Shown here piece after piece: positions 61,768 to 64,000 of a stretch of 64,000 nucleotides of DNA; within the stretch, counting starts at the first letter, position 1; the number at the start of each line of letters is the position of its first letter. The translations under genes and the position numbers were made by a program. The DNA is from AWTP1-9 sp035703165. GTDB lineage: Bacteria > Bacteroidota > Bacteroidia > Chitinophagales > Chitinophagaceae. The notes under the pieces are model-generated. The model ran no database searches and was not told where the DNA came from. It was given only the letters and a program-made list of their open reading frames with translations. Where the stretch lies: contig DASSYR010000031.1 of assembly GCA_035703165.1 (NCBI GenBank), forward strand, positions 1 to 64,000, written 5' to 3'.

Positions 61768-62850
61768 ATGAATTGGTGGCAACGCTTTTTACACAAACCG
61801 GTTTTAATAAAGCTTTCTCATTGGGAATATTGGAGCATGAATACGGTTTATGCTCTTGTGTATCCTGTTTTTGCCTGGCTTTGTGTTCGCAGTGGGTTTA
61901 AGTTTTTTATTACCGCATCAAACCCTAAAATAGCTAATGGCGGTTTTTTGCTCGAAAGTAAAAAAGAAATTTACGATCAATTACCTGGCCATCTTCATCC
62001 CAAAACACTATTATTCGCCGGTGGAACTCCTGCCTCTCAAGTTATTAATGCTATTAAGCAGGCAAACCTTTCTTACCCCTTAATGGCCAAACCGGATATT
62101 GGAATGCGAGGGTTAGCAGCAAAGAAGATTGAAAACGAAGAAGACATTATTAAATATATACCGCACTATACTATTAACTTTCTTGTACAGGAATTTGTTT
62201 CCCTAGAAAACGAATTGGGCATTTTTTACTACCGTTATCCGGGTGATGATAAAGGACATATTTCGGGAATAGTGGCAAAAGAATTTTTAATGGTTTTAGG
62301 AGATGGACATTCCACTTTATTGCAGTTGCTTCAAAAAGACAAGCGGTATGTACTGCAAATCCCCGCTTTGCAAAAGGAGTATAATGATGAAATGAATGAA
62401 ATACCTAAAGCAGGAGAAAAGAAACTATTGGTTCCCTATGGCAACCATGCCCGGGGCGCCAAGTTTTTGGATTATACTCATTTAATTGATGAAGAATTAA
62501 CGAATACAATTGATGCAATTAGCCGCCAAGTACCGGATTTTTATTTTGGTAGGCTAGATCTTCGGTATAATACATGGGAGGAATTAAAAAAGGGGAAGAA
62601 TATATCTATTATAGAATTAAATGGAGCTGGGAGTGAACCTACTCATATTTATGACCCCAAACATTCTATTTTCTTTGCCTGGAAAGAAATTGTACGTCAT
62701 TGGATTTTATTATGGCGTATTAGCCACATGAATCACAAAAGGGGGCATTCTTATATGAGCATGCGGGAAGGCATGCAAATGTTTAAAGACAATAATGCTT
62801 ATACAAAAAGGCTGGAAGAAGTGCATAATAATTTACTACATAGCGCTTAA
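61768..62850 (+). CDS. ATP-grasp-like ligase (D-Ala-D-Ala ligase-type fold)
   Basis: The product is 360 residues. The likely ATP-binding part starts LMAKPDIGMRG and LVQEFVSLENELGIFYYRYPG. The metal-binding segment is FGRLDLRYNTWEEL and IIELNGAGSEPTHIYDP, with Asp and Glu/Asn spacing typical of ATP-grasp. The N-terminal 60 residues are hydrophobic (YWSMNTVYALVYPVFAWLCV) and could sit on or in the membrane. Substrates are unknown. It follows NRDE with a 1-base gap, so the two are surely coupled. Confidence 0.75.
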   Translation: MNWWQRFLHKPVLIKLSHWEYWSMNTVYALVYPVFAWLCVRSGFKFFITASNPKIANGGFLLESKKEIYDQLPGHLHPKTLLFAGGTPASQVINAIKQANLSYPLMAKPDIGMRGLAAKKIENEEDIIKYIPHYTINFLVQEFVSLENELGIFYYRYPGDDKGHISGIVAKEFLMVLGDGHSTLLQLLQKDKRYVLQIPALQKEYNDEMNEIPKAGEKKLLVPYGNHARGAKFLDYTHLIDEELTNTIDAISRQVPDFYFGRLDLRYNTWEELKKGKNISIIELNGAGSEPTHIYDPKHSIFFAWKEIVRHWILLWRISHMNHKRGHSYMSMREGMQMFKDNNAYTKRLEEVHNNLLHSA

Positions 62851-62959
62851 TTGGTATTTAAATACGATGTGTTTGTAAATGAGGGAAATTTGTGTTGGCA
62901 ATATTTTATGCTTTTTATTATAATTATCCCAATATTTATTTCATTCGTATTTTCGTTTT

Positions 62960-63655
62960 ATGCCACGTCTGCTTCATGTTTTTTTTATCGGGATGTTAGT
63001 AAGTTTTTTGGGAACACTTCCCTTGGGTACCTTAAATGTCGCGGCTATGCAACTTTCAGTTACCGATGGAATCATTCCTGCCCTTTGGTTTTCTCTCGGC
63101 GCACTATTGGCTGAAATATTATATGTGCGTCTTTCATTGGTAGCAATGGGTTGGGTACGTAAACAAGTAAAGTTATTTAAAGCTTTGGAATGGATAACAT
63201 TGTTGATAATAATAGCTTTGGCCATATTCAGTTTTGCTGCTGCTGGTAATGCATCCGGTAATTCAAAAAATATTATTCTCTCCAATACCATGCACCGTTT
63301 TTTTCTTGGGTTAATGATGAGTGCGATTAATCCGGTTCAAATACCTTTTTGGTTTGGTTGGAGTTCTGTTTTGTTTACCAAAAAAGTATTGCAACCTAAG
63401 CCTTCTTTTTATAATTTCTATATAGTAGGTATTGGTATTGGCACTTTTATTGGTAATTGCATTTTTATCTTTGGAGGCCAAATAGTAGCAGATAGGCTCA
63501 ACAGTAACCAGCACATTCTTCATTATATTATTGGGAGCATATTTGGTATAACGGCTATTATGCAAGTTTGGCGAATGCTGAAAAAGAAAGACGTAGTACA
63601 CAATATCAATCATCCTGAAGACATGGCTCACCCCTTTGAAAAACAAATTCACTGA
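62960..63655 (+). CDS. LysE-family exporter
   Basis: The product is 231 residues with six membrane helices. The LysE signature is GTLPLGTLNVAAMQLSVTDG at the N terminus and SAINPVQIPFWFGWS near residue 120. LysE/RhtB proteins export amino acids or related small molecules with the proton gradient. It follows the ATP-grasp-like gene by 109 bases and may export its product (inference). Confidence 0.83.
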   Translation: MPRLLHVFFIGMLVSFLGTLPLGTLNVAAMQLSVTDGIIPALWFSLGALLAEILYVRLSLVAMGWVRKQVKLFKALEWITLLIIIALAIFSFAAAGNASGNSKNIILSNTMHRFFLGLMMSAINPVQIPFWFGWSSVLFTKKVLQPKPSFYNFYIVGIGIGTFIGNCIFIFGGQIVADRLNSNQHILHYIIGSIFGITAIMQVWRMLKKKDVVHNINHPEDMAHPFEKQIH

Positions 63656-63895
63656 GGTGAAACAGTAAAATTTTATGCAAAACAGATTTGAACGCATTTA
63701 AATTTAAGTTCGTTATAATTACAATAAATAAAGTTTGTGCCATTGTTGAGTTGTTGTATAATGACAATTGACGTGATTAAGCGTAATATATTTTTTAAAA
63801 AGTTTACCTGTTCTTAAAAGGGCCTGCAGTCAACTGTTTTTCAAAGAACAAGAGGTAATATTTATTTCGTATTTTTCTCTTTTAAATAATTTAAT
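63656..63895. other. 240-bp intergenic region before the permease
   Basis: AT-rich; no terminator or coding frame was clear. It presumably holds the permease promoter, but no exact TAnnTTTG box was found close to the start. Confidence 0.35.
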
Positions 63896-64000
63896 ATGAA
63901 TGCAACCAGCCAGTTAAAGAGATCTTTGGGATTATCCTTTGTGGTGGTATTAGTAGTAGGAAATATTATTGGGTCCGGTGTATATAAAAAAGTGGCTCCT
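63896..64000 (+). CDS. amino-acid permease (APC family), 5' end only
   Basis: The first 35 codons are in the window and read MNATSQLKRSLGLSFVVVLV followed by VGNIIGSGVYKKVAP. The GNIIGSGVY sequence is the hallmark of the first membrane helix of APC-family amino-acid/polyamine transporters. Substrate and the rest of the protein lie beyond the edge. Confidence 0.85.
   Translation, partial: MNATSQLKRSLGLSFVVVLVVGNIIGSGVYKKVAP

Noticed and set aside
62851..63114. 88-codon frame overlapping the LysE start
   Set aside because: It is in another frame than the LysE gene, with Cys/Phe-rich composition and no family features.

Overview
The window looks like a chromosomal segment of a low-GC Bacteroidota bacterium, most likely of the Chitinophagaceae/Sphingobacteriia type (inference). 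The support is Bacteroidota-style promoter -7 boxes (TAnnTTTG) with few Shine-Dalgarno sites, a TonB-dependent receptor with a carboxypeptidase-like N-terminal extension, DUF3857/transglutaminase proteins, an RRM RNA-binding protein, and the gene order miaB / sigma-54 activator / lptE / TPR / secG. Most of it is core genome. No phage, CRISPR array or complete insertion sequence was found.

Layout. 1-5528: tail of an unidentified gene (possibly a transposase), then a SanA/YdcF-like protein, mtaB, a PlsC acyltransferase and priA. 5581-12774: a minus-strand operon encoding a roughly 30-repeat MORN/YwqK-like exported protein, a transglutaminase-fold protein with an intact catalytic triad and a second one lacking the catalytic Cys. 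It is divergent from murB across a perfect palindrome. 13907-19712: an orphan MoxR/ChlI-like AAA+ ATPase, a TonB-dependent receptor, rpe and a TPR lipoprotein. 19813-27903: a mixed accessory stretch with a TolB-like propeller, a small membrane protein, an exported HisC-like aminotransferase, two related small monooxygenase-like proteins around DinB, AraC and GNAT genes, a hypothetical protein and a PQQ-type propeller lipoprotein.

28300-32160: an RNA-binding island (cold-shock-domain protein, small conserved protein, RRM protein, DEAD-box helicase) bracketed by five direct copies of a complex hairpin-containing repeat. 32247-39977: a membrane-anchored hypothetical protein, dnaK, DoxX, a flavodoxin-like protein with no standard start codon, a Crp-family regulator, an MFS transporter and lpdA. 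40145-47745: a DbpA-type helicase, a phosphodiester-glycosidase-family protein, an M13 peptidase, tRNA-Pro(CGG) flanked by tRNA-Pro remnants, tRNA-Thr(CGT) followed closely by a TrmH-type methyltransferase, and two thioredoxin-fold proteins. 47777-56409: envelope and secretion genes (yihY, mltG, secG, a TPR-like protein, lptE), a sigma-54 activator, miaB, two small conserved proteins and a CCG-type Fe-S protein. 56958-64000: a Crp-family regulator followed by YHS, DoxX-like, outer-membrane, DM13, YceI, DinB, NRDE, ATP-grasp-like and LysE-family genes, then the start of an amino-acid permease.

Recurring themes are tRNA and RNA metabolism (mtaB, miaB, trmH, two helicases, RRM and CSD proteins), envelope biogenesis (plsC, murB, mltG, lptE, secG, TonB receptor) and redox or stress response (DoxX x2, flavodoxin, thioredoxins, YHS, DM13, two Crp regulators). 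The best candidates for undescribed biology are the MORN/transglutaminase triad, the repeat-bracketed RNA island, the rearranged tRNA-Pro remnants, and the overlapping DinB-NRDE-ATP-grasp-LysE gene set. No search could be run, so all family calls come from motif reading.
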